Positions 42,314-52,273 are shown, counted from the first letter of the stretch. The stretch is 64,000 nucleotides of DNA from Pacificispira sp002696645 (GCF_048892425.1 NZ_JBLZHU010000003.1:1-64000), one strand, 5' to 3'. A program made the numbers and translations. The notes: a model not told the origin generated them from the sequence alone.

Positions 42314-43852
42314 CTATGGTTCGCCCGTACCAATGGATTCCTTGCGTTTGGCAATATAGGCATCGACCGATTCCAGACAGGCTGGATCAATCGTAGGCTC
42401 TTGATATTCCTCCAAAACCAATTGCCACATATCCGTGGCACGATTGGTGGCTGTCTTCCCCCCTGCGATCTGCCAATTCTCGCTATTGGTCCAATCCGAC
42501 AGGAAGGGTGCATAAAACGCAGTTTCATACCGTGCCATCGTGTGATCAGAGCCAAAGAAGTGGCCCCCAGGTGCGACACCGCCTATCGCATCCACGCCCA
42601 ATTCCTCGACGGAGGTATCAATGGGCGACAACATGCCCAGCATATGCTGAATAATCTCCACATCGACAATCAACTTCTCGAAGGAGGCGACCAGCCCCCC
42701 TTCCAGCCAACCGGCGGCGTGGTAGATAAAGTTACCATGCCCCATGACGGCACCAAACATTGCCATCATGGTTTCATAGGTCGCCTGGGCATCCACCGCA
42801 TTGGACGCGTTACAGGCGCTGGTACGATAGGGAACCTTGTACCGCCGGGCCAATTGTCCACCGGCCAGATTGGCCTTGGCATTTTCCGGTGTGCCAAAAG
42901 CAGGCGCGCCCGATTTCATGTCCACATTAGAGGTGAACCCACCATAAACCACAGGTGATCCCGGCCGTACGATCTGGGTCAGGCACATGGCGAACAGGGC
43001 TTCCGCATTCTGCTGCACCAGGGCCGCGCCCATCGTGACCGGCGTCATCGCCCCCATCAGGGTGAAGGGCGTGACAATGGTCGCCTGGTTCAGCTTGGCC
43101 ATCTGAATAAGGCCGGTTGCCATATGCTCATCCAGCTTACGGGGGCTGTTGACATTGATATTGCCGATACAGGCCGTCTGTTCTGCAATCTGATCCAGGG
43201 TCTTACCGCTGGCACGGGCAACAATTTCACAGGAATCCAATGCCCGTCCTGCCCCGATCAACAGATGATTAAACGCCTTGTCCGTATAAAAGATATTGGC
43301 GCGGGTTGAGTCCATGTGGCGGGTATTGGCAGGCAGATCAGTCGGCGCAACTGCCTGATTCCCTAAGAAGCGGATGCAATTAAAAAACTGCGCGAACTTT
43401 GCCAGTTTAATATAATCCGCATAATTCCCGGCGCGGCGGCCATTGATCGCGTCATGTACATTCGGCGGACCAGAGACCATGCCAAAGTTGATGTGATCCT
43501 GACCTACATAAATCCGGTGATCCGGATTGCGAGGAGTCAGAGTAAAAGTTTCTGGCGCAGTGCTCATCAACTGCATCACCAAATTGCGGTCCATGCGCAC
43601 CATTTCATTGGCGCGGTCCACCTCCGCCCCGGCCTTGGCATAGTAATCCAATGCTTCTGTGCCGTTTACTTCCAGACCATGCTGTTCGATGACATCCAGA
43701 CTGGCCTCATGAATCGCTTCCAACTGATCGGCCGACAACGGGCACATCGGGGGATAAGGATTGATGACCGTTTTTGTCCAGGGAAGCTGCTTGATCCCGG
43801 CAGACTTGCCGCGCCGATCCCGCATTGCTTGACGGCTTGATATTCGGGTCAT
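42314..43852 (-). CDS. MttB-family (trimethylamine/betaine) methyltransferase, non-pyrrolysine
   Basis: The 512-residue protein belongs to the trimethylamine methyltransferase superfamily (TIM barrel; GLEVNGTEALDYYAKAGAEV and SGPPNVHDAINGRRAGN are typical N-terminal blocks). Archaeal MttB carries pyrrolysine at an in-frame TAG; none occurs here, so this is of the MtgB/MtpB/MtcB-like group, which demethylates quaternary amines (glycine betaine, proline betaine, carnitine) to a corrinoid protein. No corrinoid protein gene is adjacent. AGGGGAG precedes the ATG. The lower B12 pathway in the same window supplies the kind of cofactor it would need. Confidence 0.88.
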   Translation of the reverse strand: MTRISSRQAMRDRRGKSAGIKQLPWTKTVINPYPPMCPLSADQLEAIHEASLDVIEQHGLEVNGTEALDYYAKAGAEVDRANEMVRMDRNLVMQLMSTAPETFTLTPRNPDHRIYVGQDHINFGMVSGPPNVHDAINGRRAGNYADYIKLAKFAQFFNCIRFLGNQAVAPTDLPANTRHMDSTRANIFYTDKAFNHLLIGAGRALDSCEIVARASGKTLDQIAEQTACIGNINVNSPRKLDEHMATGLIQMAKLNQATIVTPFTLMGAMTPVTMGAALVQQNAEALFAMCLTQIVRPGSPVVYGGFTSNVDMKSGAPAFGTPENAKANLAGGQLARRYKVPYRTSACNASNAVDAQATYETMMAMFGAVMGHGNFIYHAAGWLEGGLVASFEKLIVDVEIIQHMLGMLSPIDTSVEELGVDAIGGVAPGGHFFGSDHTMARYETAFYAPFLSDWTNSENWQIAGGKTATNRATDMWQLVLEEYQEPTIDPACLESVDAYIAKRKESIGTGEP

Positions 43853-43973
43853 TGCACTTTATCTCCCCTAGCGGTTTACACTGCTCTTCTGGCGACAAGC
43901 ATCCGCTATTGCGGGGAGATCAATGTGCTATCTACGACATAAATTGCTTGTTTTTGCCATATAGTTTGGTTGG

Positions 43974-44882
43974 CTATGTGGGATTGCTGCGGGAAGTCGC
44001 AGGCAAAGGCTTGCTCAGTCGAGTCTCACGCAGCGCGATATAGGTTGCAGCCCCGAAGATCACCAAACCACCCAGTACCGTATAGAGGCCTGGCTGTTGC
44101 CCAAAGATGAAAAACCCTAGCAGGGCAGCCCATAGCAATTTGAAGAAATCCATTGGCATGACGACGGCGGTCTCACCCCGGCGCAAGGCCTCTGTCAGGC
44201 CCAACTGTGCCAGGCCGCCTAAAATGCCAATCCCCACCAGCCAGACCCAATGGTGCGGCTGTGGCCATATCCAAACCGCCAACGCGAAGGGCAAAGACAG
44301 GGGCGTCAACATGATCCCCATATAGAGAGTGATGGTCAGCGAACTGTCGGTTTTTGAAATCTGCTTGATCACCAGCATTGCAACCGCCCACAGCAAGGAC
44401 GACACCAGGACCAGCCCGTGGCCCAAATCAATTTCGGAAAACCCTGGGCGGATAATGATCATCGCCCCCAGAAAACCAACGGCAATGGCCGCCGTGCGCC
44501 GCCAACCGACCGTTTCCCCCAGGAACGGAATGGCCAGCGCCGTGGCAAAAATCGGCGCGGTGAAGCCCAACGCCGCGACATCCGCCAATGGCGCCAGGGT
44601 CAACGCACTGAAAAAGGCCAACATCGCGCCCAAATTCAAAATCGCCCGGATCGTCAGCAATCCAGGGCGGGTCGCTTTCAACGGCGCGAATCCATAGCGC
44701 AAGAACAGCGGCGACAGGGCCAAAAGGCCAAACAAATTGCGGAAGAACGCAATCTCAAACGGATGCAAATCCTGCCCCACATAGCGGATCGACGCATGCA
44801 TACCAGAAAAGCATAACCCCGCCAGAAACATCCATCCCATCCCGATCAGATTGGATCGGCGCATGTCTGTCGGGTTTAGCAT
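43974..44882 (-). CDS. EamA/DMT-family transporter
   Basis: The 302-residue protein has ten predicted membrane segments in two EamA repeats (for example MGWMFLAGLCFSGMHASIRY at the N-terminus, and IGILGGLAQLGLTEAL in the second repeat). It is a different DMT protein from the one beside liuR. Substrate unknown; the place among amine-related genes suggests export of an amine or amino acid. It starts 44 bp after the amine oxidase stop. Confidence 0.85.
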   Translation of the reverse strand: MLNPTDMRRSNLIGMGWMFLAGLCFSGMHASIRYVGQDLHPFEIAFFRNLFGLLALSPLFLRYGFAPLKATRPGLLTIRAILNLGAMLAFFSALTLAPLADVAALGFTAPIFATALAIPFLGETVGWRRTAAIAVGFLGAMIIIRPGFSEIDLGHGLVLVSSLLWAVAMLVIKQISKTDSSLTITLYMGIMLTPLSLPFALAVWIWPQPHHWVWLVGIGILGGLAQLGLTEALRRGETAVVMPMDFFKLLWAALLGFFIFGQQPGLYTVLGGLVIFGAATYIALRETRLSKPLPATSRSNPT

Positions 44883-44926
44883 AATCTATCCAATACTCAG
44901 TGTCGGGAAATATCAAGGATGGCGGG

Positions 44927-46183
44927 TCAATCTGCTTTTAGTCCATCCTGCACCAAATGTGAAACAGCACGCACGCCAGAAAAATAAGCCCCATGCGCCG
45001 TGGTCTGCTGATCGGGAGAACTCGCCTCCCCCGCCAGGACAAGACGCTCGTCAAACCGCTCTGACAGGCCCGCGCGAGATGCAGAACACCCTGGCAATGC
45101 CGCAGAATAGCCGCCTAGAATCAGCGGGTCGGTCGACCAACAACTGGACACACGATCCAGGATTTTTGATCGCAGGGCGCTGCCGAACATTTCAACAGCA
45201 GCGGTCTCTGTATAGTCAATCAGGGCCGCGCGCCCCCCGGCATCGGTCAGTTCCCGGGCCAGATCTCCTGCGATATAGCCTTCCACAATCGGCTTATCGA
45301 ATTCATGCACTTTGACGATCAGCATCTTACCTGCCTTTGGAATAGTATGAGCGGAAATCCGCTCCCCCGGTGGCAGGATTAGGCCGTCAGTGAACAGGGC
45401 GATCCGCTCCGCCAGGCCCATCGGTACATCCACCAGCGCCTTGTCCACAGCGGCAGGCAAGGCGGGCGTGAAGTGGATCGATCCTGATTTCAGAACCGCC
45501 GGGGATACCGTCACGACGACTGTTTTTGTGCGCAGGGTGCCTTCCGCACAGTCGACGGTCACGGATGATCCAGTTCGATCAATCGCGTGAACCGGGCAAT
45601 CAAAGGTAACGGGCAATCCCTCTGCAAAGCTGGCGATCAGGGCACCATAGCCATCCTTCACCGGCCAATCCTCAGCGGTTGCCTTATAGCGCTGAATATC
45701 ATGGGTGGAGACCCGCGTCGGCGGCACGCCATTCATCGCCTCGCACCAGCCCGTATAAACATCATAAAAGGGGGATGTGGTGTCGATTACCGAACTACCC
45801 GCAACATCATCTTCCGTGACTTCATAGGCATTGTCGCTGACCTGATAATATTTGGAACAGGCCTGCCGGGTCACCTCATCCTGGCGCACACCGTTTCGAT
45901 AATAGGCTTCCGGCAGCGCATCATGGGTCAGGTTGATGGAAACCTCCTGACCGCGCGACAGGGCTGTTGCGGCAAAAGGATTGCGCGACGCATGGTGCAG
46001 GTAATGGCACCCCAAGTCATAGGTCACACCGCCCCTGGATATCGTATGGGCCCGGCCACCAACGCGATCGGATGCCTCTAATATCCGAAACTTCAATCCC
46101 GCCGCACGGGCTACCAAACCAGCCCCGATACCCGCCGCACCGGCACCAACAATCACCAAATCCAAATCAGTTTCACCCGACAC
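44927..46183 (-). CDS. FAD-dependent amine oxidase family protein
   Basis: The 418-residue flavoprotein starts with the dinucleotide-binding motif DLVIVGAGAAGIGAGLVARA followed by the GG doublet RVGGRAHTI, which marks the flavin monoamine oxidase family. The C-terminal GAYFSGVRAVSHL closes the FAD site. It would oxidise an amine to an imine with hydrogen peroxide release. The specific amine is unknown, but its neighbours (MttB-like methyltransferase, betaine-type regulator) are compatible with methylated amine metabolism. Confidence 0.85.
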   Translation of the reverse strand: MSGETDLDLVIVGAGAAGIGAGLVARAAGLKFRILEASDRVGGRAHTISRGGVTYDLGCHYLHHASRNPFAATALSRGQEVSINLTHDALPEAYYRNGVRQDEVTRQACSKYYQVSDNAYEVTEDDVAGSSVIDTTSPFYDVYTGWCEAMNGVPPTRVSTHDIQRYKATAEDWPVKDGYGALIASFAEGLPVTFDCPVHAIDRTGSSVTVDCAEGTLRTKTVVVTVSPAVLKSGSIHFTPALPAAVDKALVDVPMGLAERIALFTDGLILPPGERISAHTIPKAGKMLIVKVHEFDKPIVEGYIAGDLARELTDAGGRAALIDYTETAAVEMFGSALRSKILDRVSSCWSTDPLILGGYSAALPGCSASRAGLSERFDERLVLAGEASSPDQQTTAHGAYFSGVRAVSHLVQDGLKAD

Positions 46184-46289
46184 ACGAAGCCCCTTTATAA
46201 AAGTCCATCTTGTTTCAAAAGCCTGTCTTGATTAGCAGCGCCATCCTCGCGACACTGCCGGAAGAAACAAGTCATAAGCGAGGAACCCT

Positions 46290-46637
46290 ATGTCCGTCAC
46301 GATTTATCACAATCCCCGTTGCTCAAAATCACGCCAGACACTGGCCTTGTTGGAAGAAAACGGTGTCACGCCTGCTGTAGTTCTGTATCTGGAAACCCCG
46401 CCCGATGCGGCAACGATTAAGGAGATCATTGCCAAGTTGGGCCTGGACAGCGCCCGCGACCTTATGCGCAAGGGAGAGAGCGCCTATAAGGAGCAAAACC
46501 TGAAAGATGTGATGGAAGAGGCGACCCTGATTCAGGCCATGGCCGATACCCCGATCCTGATCGAACGCCCCATTGTTATCAAAGGCCCCAAAGCCCGCAT
46601 CGGTCGCCCACCGGAAAGTGTTTTGGAGATTTTGTAA
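46290..46637 (+). CDS. arsC: arsenate reductase (glutaredoxin-dependent)
   Basis: The 115-residue ArsC-type protein has the active-site Cys11 in YHNPRCSKSRQTL and the conserved Arg in PIVIKGPKARIGRPPE (stabilises the thiol-arsenate). No other ars gene is adjacent, so it may be a general YffB/ArsC-like reductase. It reads divergently from the amine oxidase across 106 bp and ends convergent with the following secreted protein. Confidence 0.9.
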   Translation: MSVTIYHNPRCSKSRQTLALLEENGVTPAVVLYLETPPDAATIKEIIAKLGLDSARDLMRKGESAYKEQNLKDVMEEATLIQAMADTPILIERPIVIKGPKARIGRPPESVLEIL

Positions 46638-46659
46638 TTGGTAACAGGAGACGGACGCG

Positions 46660-47730
46660 CTACTCCTTTGCCAGTATCGCTTCCGTTCTATCGGGCCAAA
46701 ACCCATGCTCAACTTTCCAGTATTTTTCCAAATCTCCGTACTGTTCTTCCTCGAACCGAATACGGTGATCGGTCTCTTCGCTAGATCGAGAGCCGATGCC
46801 TACAATTGTCTCGAGCCTATCTTTAAAAACAGTGATATCCGTCCGGGTGATATCATAAAGACCTGAGACCATGGGATAATAGCTTGTACCCAGAATGTTA
46901 TTCTGCCAGTAGCGTCTTTCGTGTTCGTCTGCTTCTGCGAGAACTTTCTTTGTATGGCGAAGTATTTCGACAGAGGTTTCCGCATTTTCTTGCACTTGAT
47001 GTGTATACCGTTCGAAAGACGCAACCATCGTCTCATCATATCTGATCACCGAATCGCACAATAAATCCTGTACCCGCTCGGTATATAGTGCGCAGGCACC
47101 AGCCAGGCGCGCGCTAATCACTTGATACAATTGAAATTCATTCGTGAATATAAGAATTTGAAATACATCGGATTTGTCTATTAGATTTTGCGGGTAATCG
47201 TCCTCCCATCCACCTCGCTGCATTATTTTTTGATTCATGCGAATTTGTATGATCGCGAATGTTAGTATTGAAAACCGCAAAACATCTTGCGCCGTCGGGA
47301 CTTCAGGCGCCCCATGCTTTTCCAGCGCGATGGCTTCCGCTTGAAGTGCATCGGCATAGGCTAGATATTGGTCGACCAAAGAAGCCTCTGCCTCACTTGA
47401 GGCCTTCTCACGAAGATCCATAAAGGCCTTGCGGTCGAATCGAGCCCACCATTGTGACGCAGTGGCAGAAATCGCATCGGTTTTTGCGATATCACGACAA
47501 GGTGCCTGTGGCGGATCCGTGCAGACCGGAAACCCGGAAAGGCGAAGCTTTGCAGGCTCGATTGCCTCAGGTGCGGCTAAATTATTGCGAAGCCAAACAT
47601 CCATAAAAGAGTAATGCCAAGCTCGATCCACAATTGGCGTTTCCGCCGCCCGCGATATAGCAGCCCCCAAAATGAAGCCACAGAAAACCACCACAACAGA
47701 AGTCTGCCCCACTGCGGCACTTTTCAACAT
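46660..47730 (-). CDS. secreted protein of unknown function
   Basis: The 356-residue protein has a signal peptide (VVVVFCGFILGAAISRA, cleavage near residue 28) and a helical, Glu- and Gln-rich mature part with several aromatic clusters (ASQWWARFDRKAF, ERRYWQNNILGTSYYPM) and four cysteines, three of them in the first 230 residues (PVCTDPPQAPC, GACALYTE, DLLCDS). No family was recognised and it is not similar to the 37890-40429 paralogues. Its base composition is somewhat A/T-richer than its neighbours, a sign of accessory origin. It is divergent from carB across 208 bp. Confidence 0.55.
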   Translation of the reverse strand: MLKSAAVGQTSVVVVFCGFILGAAISRAAETPIVDRAWHYSFMDVWLRNNLAAPEAIEPAKLRLSGFPVCTDPPQAPCRDIAKTDAISATASQWWARFDRKAFMDLREKASSEAEASLVDQYLAYADALQAEAIALEKHGAPEVPTAQDVLRFSILTFAIIQIRMNQKIMQRGGWEDDYPQNLIDKSDVFQILIFTNEFQLYQVISARLAGACALYTERVQDLLCDSVIRYDETMVASFERYTHQVQENAETSVEILRHTKKVLAEADEHERRYWQNNILGTSYYPMVSGLYDITRTDITVFKDRLETIVGIGSRSSEETDHRIRFEEEQYGDLEKYWKVEHGFWPDRTEAILAKE

Positions 47731-47938
47731 CGTTCAACCACTTCTTGCCTCTACACCGAAGCAGCATATCAAAGAATAAAACACGATCATAGAGTGCGTT
47801 TTTTCAACATTTCATAATTCACTTTGGAAATCCCAATCGCGTGCTTTCAAAGCCGGTTCGCTTCGTGTATGCAACGCGCCTAGCCCCCAGGGTCGCACTA
47901 TACCGTAACGCTTCGATCAACCGGAGGCGCGTCCGCCC

Positions 47939-50900
47939 ATGCCAAAACGTACTGATATTGATACCGTCATGATCATTGGGGCTGGCCCCATTGTCATTGG
48001 TCAGGCCTGTGAGTTTGACTATTCCGGCACCCAGGCCTGTAAGGCCCTGAAGCAGGAAGGGTATCGTGTCGTTCTGGTCAATTCGAACCCAGCGACGATC
48101 ATGACCGATCCGCAAACGGCGGATGCCACCTATATCGAGCCGATCACCGCCGATATGGTCGCCAAAATCCTGAAACGCGAACGCGCGGAGCGCCCCAATG
48201 AAAAGCTGGTTCTGCTGCCCACAATGGGGGGGCAGACGGCCCTAAATTGTGCGCTGGAGCTGGAGCGGCGCGGCGTTCTGGATCTGCTGGATGTGGAGAT
48301 GATCGGGGCCAATGCCGATGTCATCGACAAGGCGGAAGACCGCCTTCGGTTCCGCGATGCAATGGACAAAATCGGGCTGGAAAGCCCGCGCAGTCAGCAG
48401 GTCGGTACCATGGAAGAAGCCATGGTCGCCCTGGACATGGTGAAACTGCCGGCCATCATCCGCCCGTCTTTTACCATGGGCGGCACCGGCGGCGGCATTG
48501 CCTATAATAAGGATGAATTCCAGAAACTGGTGAAAGGCGGCCTGGCCGCATCGCCCGTACATACGGTGCTGGTAGAAGAATCCGTGCTGGGCTGGAAAGA
48601 GTTTGAGATGGAAGTCGTCCGCGACAAGGACGACAATTGCATCATCATTTGCGCCATCGAAAATTTTGATCCGATGGGCATCCATACCGGTGATTCGATC
48701 ACGGTTGCCCCGGCCCTGACGCTGACGGATAAAGAATACCAGATCATGCGCAATGCGTCGATCAACTGCCTGCGGGAAATCGGTGTCGATACCGGTGGAT
48801 CCAATGTTCAGTTTGCGGTCAATCCGGTCGATGGCCGTTTGGTAGTGATTGAGATGAACCCCCGGGTTTCGCGCTCCTCTGCGCTGGCATCGAAAGCAAC
48901 CGGCTTCCCGATTGCCAAGGTCGCGGCCAAGCTGGCGGTCGGCTATACGCTGGACGAATTGGACAATGACATCACCCAGGTGACGCCTGCCAGTTTCGAG
49001 CCCAGCATCGACTATGTCGTCACCAAGATGCCGCGCTTCACCTTTGAGAAATTCGCAGGTGCGGATCCGACACTGACCACATCGATGAAATCCGTTGGCG
49101 AGGCAATGTCGATTGGACGGACCTTCGCGGAGAGCCTGCAAAAGGCCCTGCGGTCCATGGAAACCGGCCTGACCGGCCTGAATGAGATTGATATCGGCGA
49201 CGACAAGGATGCCTGGCGCGCAGCGATCTCCAAGCCCCTGCCTGACCGTATCCTGAAAATCGCCCAGGCCTTCCGCTTTGGCATGACCGTGGCCGAAATT
49301 CACGCCGCCAACAAGGTTGACCCCTGGTTCCTGGCCCAGATTGAAAGCATCGTGAAGGCCGAAAACTCAGTGCGCGAAAATGGTCTGCCGAAAGACCGGT
49401 TGGGCATGCTACGCCTTAAAAAGCTGGGCTTTTCCGACATGCGTCTGGCGGAGCTGACGGGTCAGGAAGAAGCGGCTGTGACCGAGGCGCGCCATGCGCT
49501 GAATGTCCGTCCGGTCTATAAACGAATCGACACCTGTGCAGGCGAATTTCCCAGCGCTACCCCATACATGTATTCCTGCTATGAGGGCGATGGTCTAAAT
49601 GAACCGGAATGCGAGGCAGACGTCACCGACCGCAAGAAAGTCATCATCCTGGGTGGCGGGCCAAACCGCATCGGCCAGGGGATCGAATTCGACTATTGCT
49701 GTGTTCATGCCTGCTATGCCCTGTCGGATGCAGGATATGAAACGATCATGGTCAATTGTAACCCGGAAACCGTTTCCACCGATTATGACACATCCGACCG
49801 TCTGTATTTTGAGCCGCTAACCGGGGAAGACGTGATCGAATTGGTCCGCAAGGAACAGACCAAGGGGCAGGTTATGGGTGTCATCGTCCAATTTGGCGGC
49901 CAAACACCCTTAAAACTGGCCGGGCCGCTGGAACAGGCGGGCATTCCCATCCTGGGCACATCACCCGATGCGATTGACCTGGCGGAAGATCGGGAACGGT
50001 TCCAGCGCCTGTTGCAGGATCTGGACCTGCGCCAGCCGCCCAATGGGATCGCGACCTCTGCCGATCAGGCCATCGCCATTGCCGCCCGCATCGGTTATCC
50101 GGTCGTGATTCGCCCGTCCTATGTGCTGGGCGGCCGCGCGATGGAAATCGTCCATGACGAGGCGGAATTGCGCCGCTACATCACGTCTGCCGTGATTGTG
50201 TCTGGAAAGAGCCCCGTGCTGATCGATTACTATCTGCGTGACGCGATTGAAGTGGACGTGGATGCGCTGTGCGACGGCGATGATGTGCATGTTGCGGGCG
50301 TCATGGAACATATTGAAGAGGCCGGCATTCATTCCGGCGACAGCGCCTGTTCGCTGCCGCCCTATTCCCTGCCCGATGCGGTGGTGGAAGACATGAAACA
50401 GCAGACCCATGCCCTGGCAAAGGCGCTGAAAGTGGTTGGCCTGATGAATGTGCAATATGCCGTTCAGGGCACAACCGTCTATATCCTTGAGGTAAACCCC
50501 CGCGCCAGCCGCACCGTGCCCTTCGTGGCAAAGGCGACCGGCGTGCCCATTGCTAAGATCGCTGCCCGGTTGATGGCAGGCGAGAAATTGAAGGATTTCG
50601 ATCTGGTTTCCCATGCTCTGGGCAATCATATCGCCGTGAAAGAAGCAGTCTTCCCCTTCGCCCGTTTCCCTGGCGTCGATGTGATCCTGGGGCCGGAAAT
50701 GAAATCAACCGGGGAAGTTATGGGGCTGGATGTCGATTTCGCCCATGCCTTTGCAAAGGCGCAATTCGCCTGTGGGGCGGATCTTCCGGTAACGGGGACG
50801 GTGTTTATTTCGGTCAAAGACAGTGATAAGCCGTCAATCCTGGCCCCGGCCCAGATGATGGTCGATTGCGGGTTATCCATCGTCGCGACCGGCGGCACGG

Positions 50901-51196
50901 CCCGCTATCTGGAAGAAAATGGCCTGCCGGTCCGCCAGATCAACAAAGTACTGGAAGGTCAGCCGCATATTGTTGATGCCATAATCAATGGCGATGTGCA
51001 GGTTATCTTTAACACAACAGAGGGGCGAAAAGCGCTGGAAGACAGCTTTTCCCTGCGCCAGGCAGCCCTGAACATGCAGGTTCCGTACTATACGACGGTG
51101 GCAGGTGTGAAGGCTGCGGCACTGGCAATTCAGACGTTGAAGCAAGGAACCCTTGAAGTCGCGCCGCTTCAATCGTACTTTCAAGGTTCGGCTTGA
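47939..51196 (+). CDS. carB: carbamoyl-phosphate synthase large subunit
   Basis: The 1085-residue subunit makes carbamoyl phosphate from bicarbonate, glutamine-derived ammonia and two ATP for arginine and pyrimidine synthesis. It has two duplicated ATP-grasp halves (about residues 1-550 and 550-940), each beginning MIIGAGPIVIGQACEFDYSG- or ILGGGPNRIGQGIEFDYC-like, and a C-terminal allosteric MGS-like domain. Length is the family norm. carA is not in the window. greA follows 162 bp later. Confidence 0.97.
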   Translation: MPKRTDIDTVMIIGAGPIVIGQACEFDYSGTQACKALKQEGYRVVLVNSNPATIMTDPQTADATYIEPITADMVAKILKRERAERPNEKLVLLPTMGGQTALNCALELERRGVLDLLDVEMIGANADVIDKAEDRLRFRDAMDKIGLESPRSQQVGTMEEAMVALDMVKLPAIIRPSFTMGGTGGGIAYNKDEFQKLVKGGLAASPVHTVLVEESVLGWKEFEMEVVRDKDDNCIIICAIENFDPMGIHTGDSITVAPALTLTDKEYQIMRNASINCLREIGVDTGGSNVQFAVNPVDGRLVVIEMNPRVSRSSALASKATGFPIAKVAAKLAVGYTLDELDNDITQVTPASFEPSIDYVVTKMPRFTFEKFAGADPTLTTSMKSVGEAMSIGRTFAESLQKALRSMETGLTGLNEIDIGDDKDAWRAAISKPLPDRILKIAQAFRFGMTVAEIHAANKVDPWFLAQIESIVKAENSVRENGLPKDRLGMLRLKKLGFSDMRLAELTGQEEAAVTEARHALNVRPVYKRIDTCAGEFPSATPYMYSCYEGDGLNEPECEADVTDRKKVIILGGGPNRIGQGIEFDYCCVHACYALSDAGYETIMVNCNPETVSTDYDTSDRLYFEPLTGEDVIELVRKEQTKGQVMGVIVQFGGQTPLKLAGPLEQAGIPILGTSPDAIDLAEDRERFQRLLQDLDLRQPPNGIATSADQAIAIAARIGYPVVIRPSYVLGGRAMEIVHDEAELRRYITSAVIVSGKSPVLIDYYLRDAIEVDVDALCDGDDVHVAGVMEHIEEAGIHSGDSACSLPPYSLPDAVVEDMKQQTHALAKALKVVGLMNVQYAVQGTTVYILEVNPRASRTVPFVAKATGVPIAKIAARLMAGEKLKDFDLVSHALGNHIAVKEAVFPFARFPGVDVILGPEMKSTGEVMGLDVDFAHAFAKAQFACGADLPVTGTVFISVKDSDKPSILAPAQMMVDCGLSIVATGGTARYLEENGLPVRQINKVLEGQPHIVDAIINGDVQVIFNTTEGRKALEDSFSLRQAALNMQVPYYTTVAGVKAAALAIQTLKQGTLEVAPLQSYFQGSA

Positions 51197-51358
51197 TTGG
51201 AAATGATCGAATTAAGCGGCGGGGCATTCTGAAACGACGTCCCTGATGGATACAGCAATGTCGGCGGGCATTTTACCGATGCCTGACGATTTTGGTGTGA
51301 GATAAAGGCCTCCAAGGGCGCGAAACACCCTGGGCCAAAGAGATGATGGATTGAAACG

Positions 51359-51832
51359 ATGCAAAAGGTCCCAATGACGTTGCAAGGCTATGACGCGATG
51401 ACGTCAGAACTGAAGTTCCTGAAAGGAACCGAACGTCCGGCTATTATCCAGGCGATTGCGGAAGCACGCGAACACGGCGATCTGTCGGAAAACGCAGAAT
51501 ATCATGCCGCCCGCGAACGCCAGAGCTTCGTAGAAGGCCGTATCGCGGAATTGGAAGACCAATCCAGTCGTGCAGAAGTCATTGATCCAGCAAAACTGAG
51601 CGGGGACAGCGTGAAATTCGGCGCGACCGTGGTGATTGCTGACTGCGAAACAGATGAAGAATCCACCTATCAGATTGTTGGTGAATTCGAAGCCGACCTG
51701 ACAAAACGCATGATTTCCGTCACCAGCCCGATGGCCCGTGCCATGATCGGGAAAGCCGTTGGCGATGTGTTTGAAGTCAACAGCCCTGGTGGCACCCGTG
51801 ACTATGAAGTTGTCAGCGTCACGTTCAAATGA
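51359..51832 (+). CDS. greA: transcription elongation factor GreA
   Basis: The 157-residue protein has the N-terminal coiled-coil (REHGDLSENAEYHAARERQSF with Asp and Glu at its tip that act in the RNA polymerase secondary channel) and a C-terminal FKBP-like domain (PMARAMIGKAVGDVFEV). It rescues backtracked polymerase by stimulating transcript cleavage. Length and motifs are standard. Confidence 0.97.
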   Translation: MQKVPMTLQGYDAMTSELKFLKGTERPAIIQAIAEAREHGDLSENAEYHAARERQSFVEGRIAELEDQSSRAEVIDPAKLSGDSVKFGATVVIADCETDEESTYQIVGEFEADLTKRMISVTSPMARAMIGKAVGDVFEVNSPGGTRDYEVVSVTFK

Positions 51833-51870
51833 CCCTGTTTCAATAGGGGCCTATATAATGAAAGATGCTC

Positions 51871-52071
51871 ATGAACGAATTCTTCGCCCCCGTCAGCGGC
51901 TGGCTGAATGACCTGTTCGGGTATAACCTGTCAATTCACGGTTATATCGCGATTGTCCTGGCCCTGGTCGGGGTTTTTGGCCTGTACATTGGGCTGATGA
52001 TCCTGATCCGCAAATCGCACACATCAGGCCATGATGACGCTGTACAGGATTATCGGGATCCGCGGACCTAA
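51871..52071 (+). CDS. small membrane protein, unknown
   Basis: The 66-residue product has one strong hydrophobic segment (IAIVLALVGVFGLYIGLMIL, about residues 27-46), followed by a basic and then acidic C-terminal tail (HDDAVQDYRDPRT). No family was recognised. It follows greA by 38 bp and may be cotranscribed. GAAAG lies 6 bases before the ATG at 51871; an ATG at 51865 would add two residues. Confidence 0.6.
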   Translation: MNEFFAPVSGWLNDLFGYNLSIHGYIAIVLALVGVFGLYIGLMILIRKSHTSGHDDAVQDYRDPRT

Positions 52072-52080
52072 GCTACAGGT

Positions 52081-52129
52081 GATTGGATGACATGGCACAC
52101 CAAGCATGTGGTGTTTCCGTCGTCCAATC
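52081..52129. repeat. 49-nt imperfect hairpin after the carB-greA group
   Basis: GATTGGA (52081-52087) pairs with TCCAATC (52123-52129), then TGAC/GTCG with one wobble, and an upper stem ACACCA (52097-52102) with TGGTGT (52109-52114) around a 6-base loop. No T run follows, so it is a possible processing or stability element rather than a classical terminator. It stands 10 bp after the small membrane protein gene. Confidence 0.5.
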
Positions 52130-52273
52130 CTTGAGAAATCCCCCGTTTCCTTGACGTTTTCCCCGAAAAATGATGAACAATGACTGCCAAGAGTTTTGAC
52201 CAATCATATTTTGATTTAAATTTGGTTCGCCGATTTTACAGCTTGATTTGAACTATAATGAAAAGCGACGGCC

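Noticed and set aside
42314..43852. possible pyrrolysine (in-frame TAG) in the MttB-family gene
   Set aside because: The frame is complete without an internal TAG, so the protein is of the non-pyrrolysine group.
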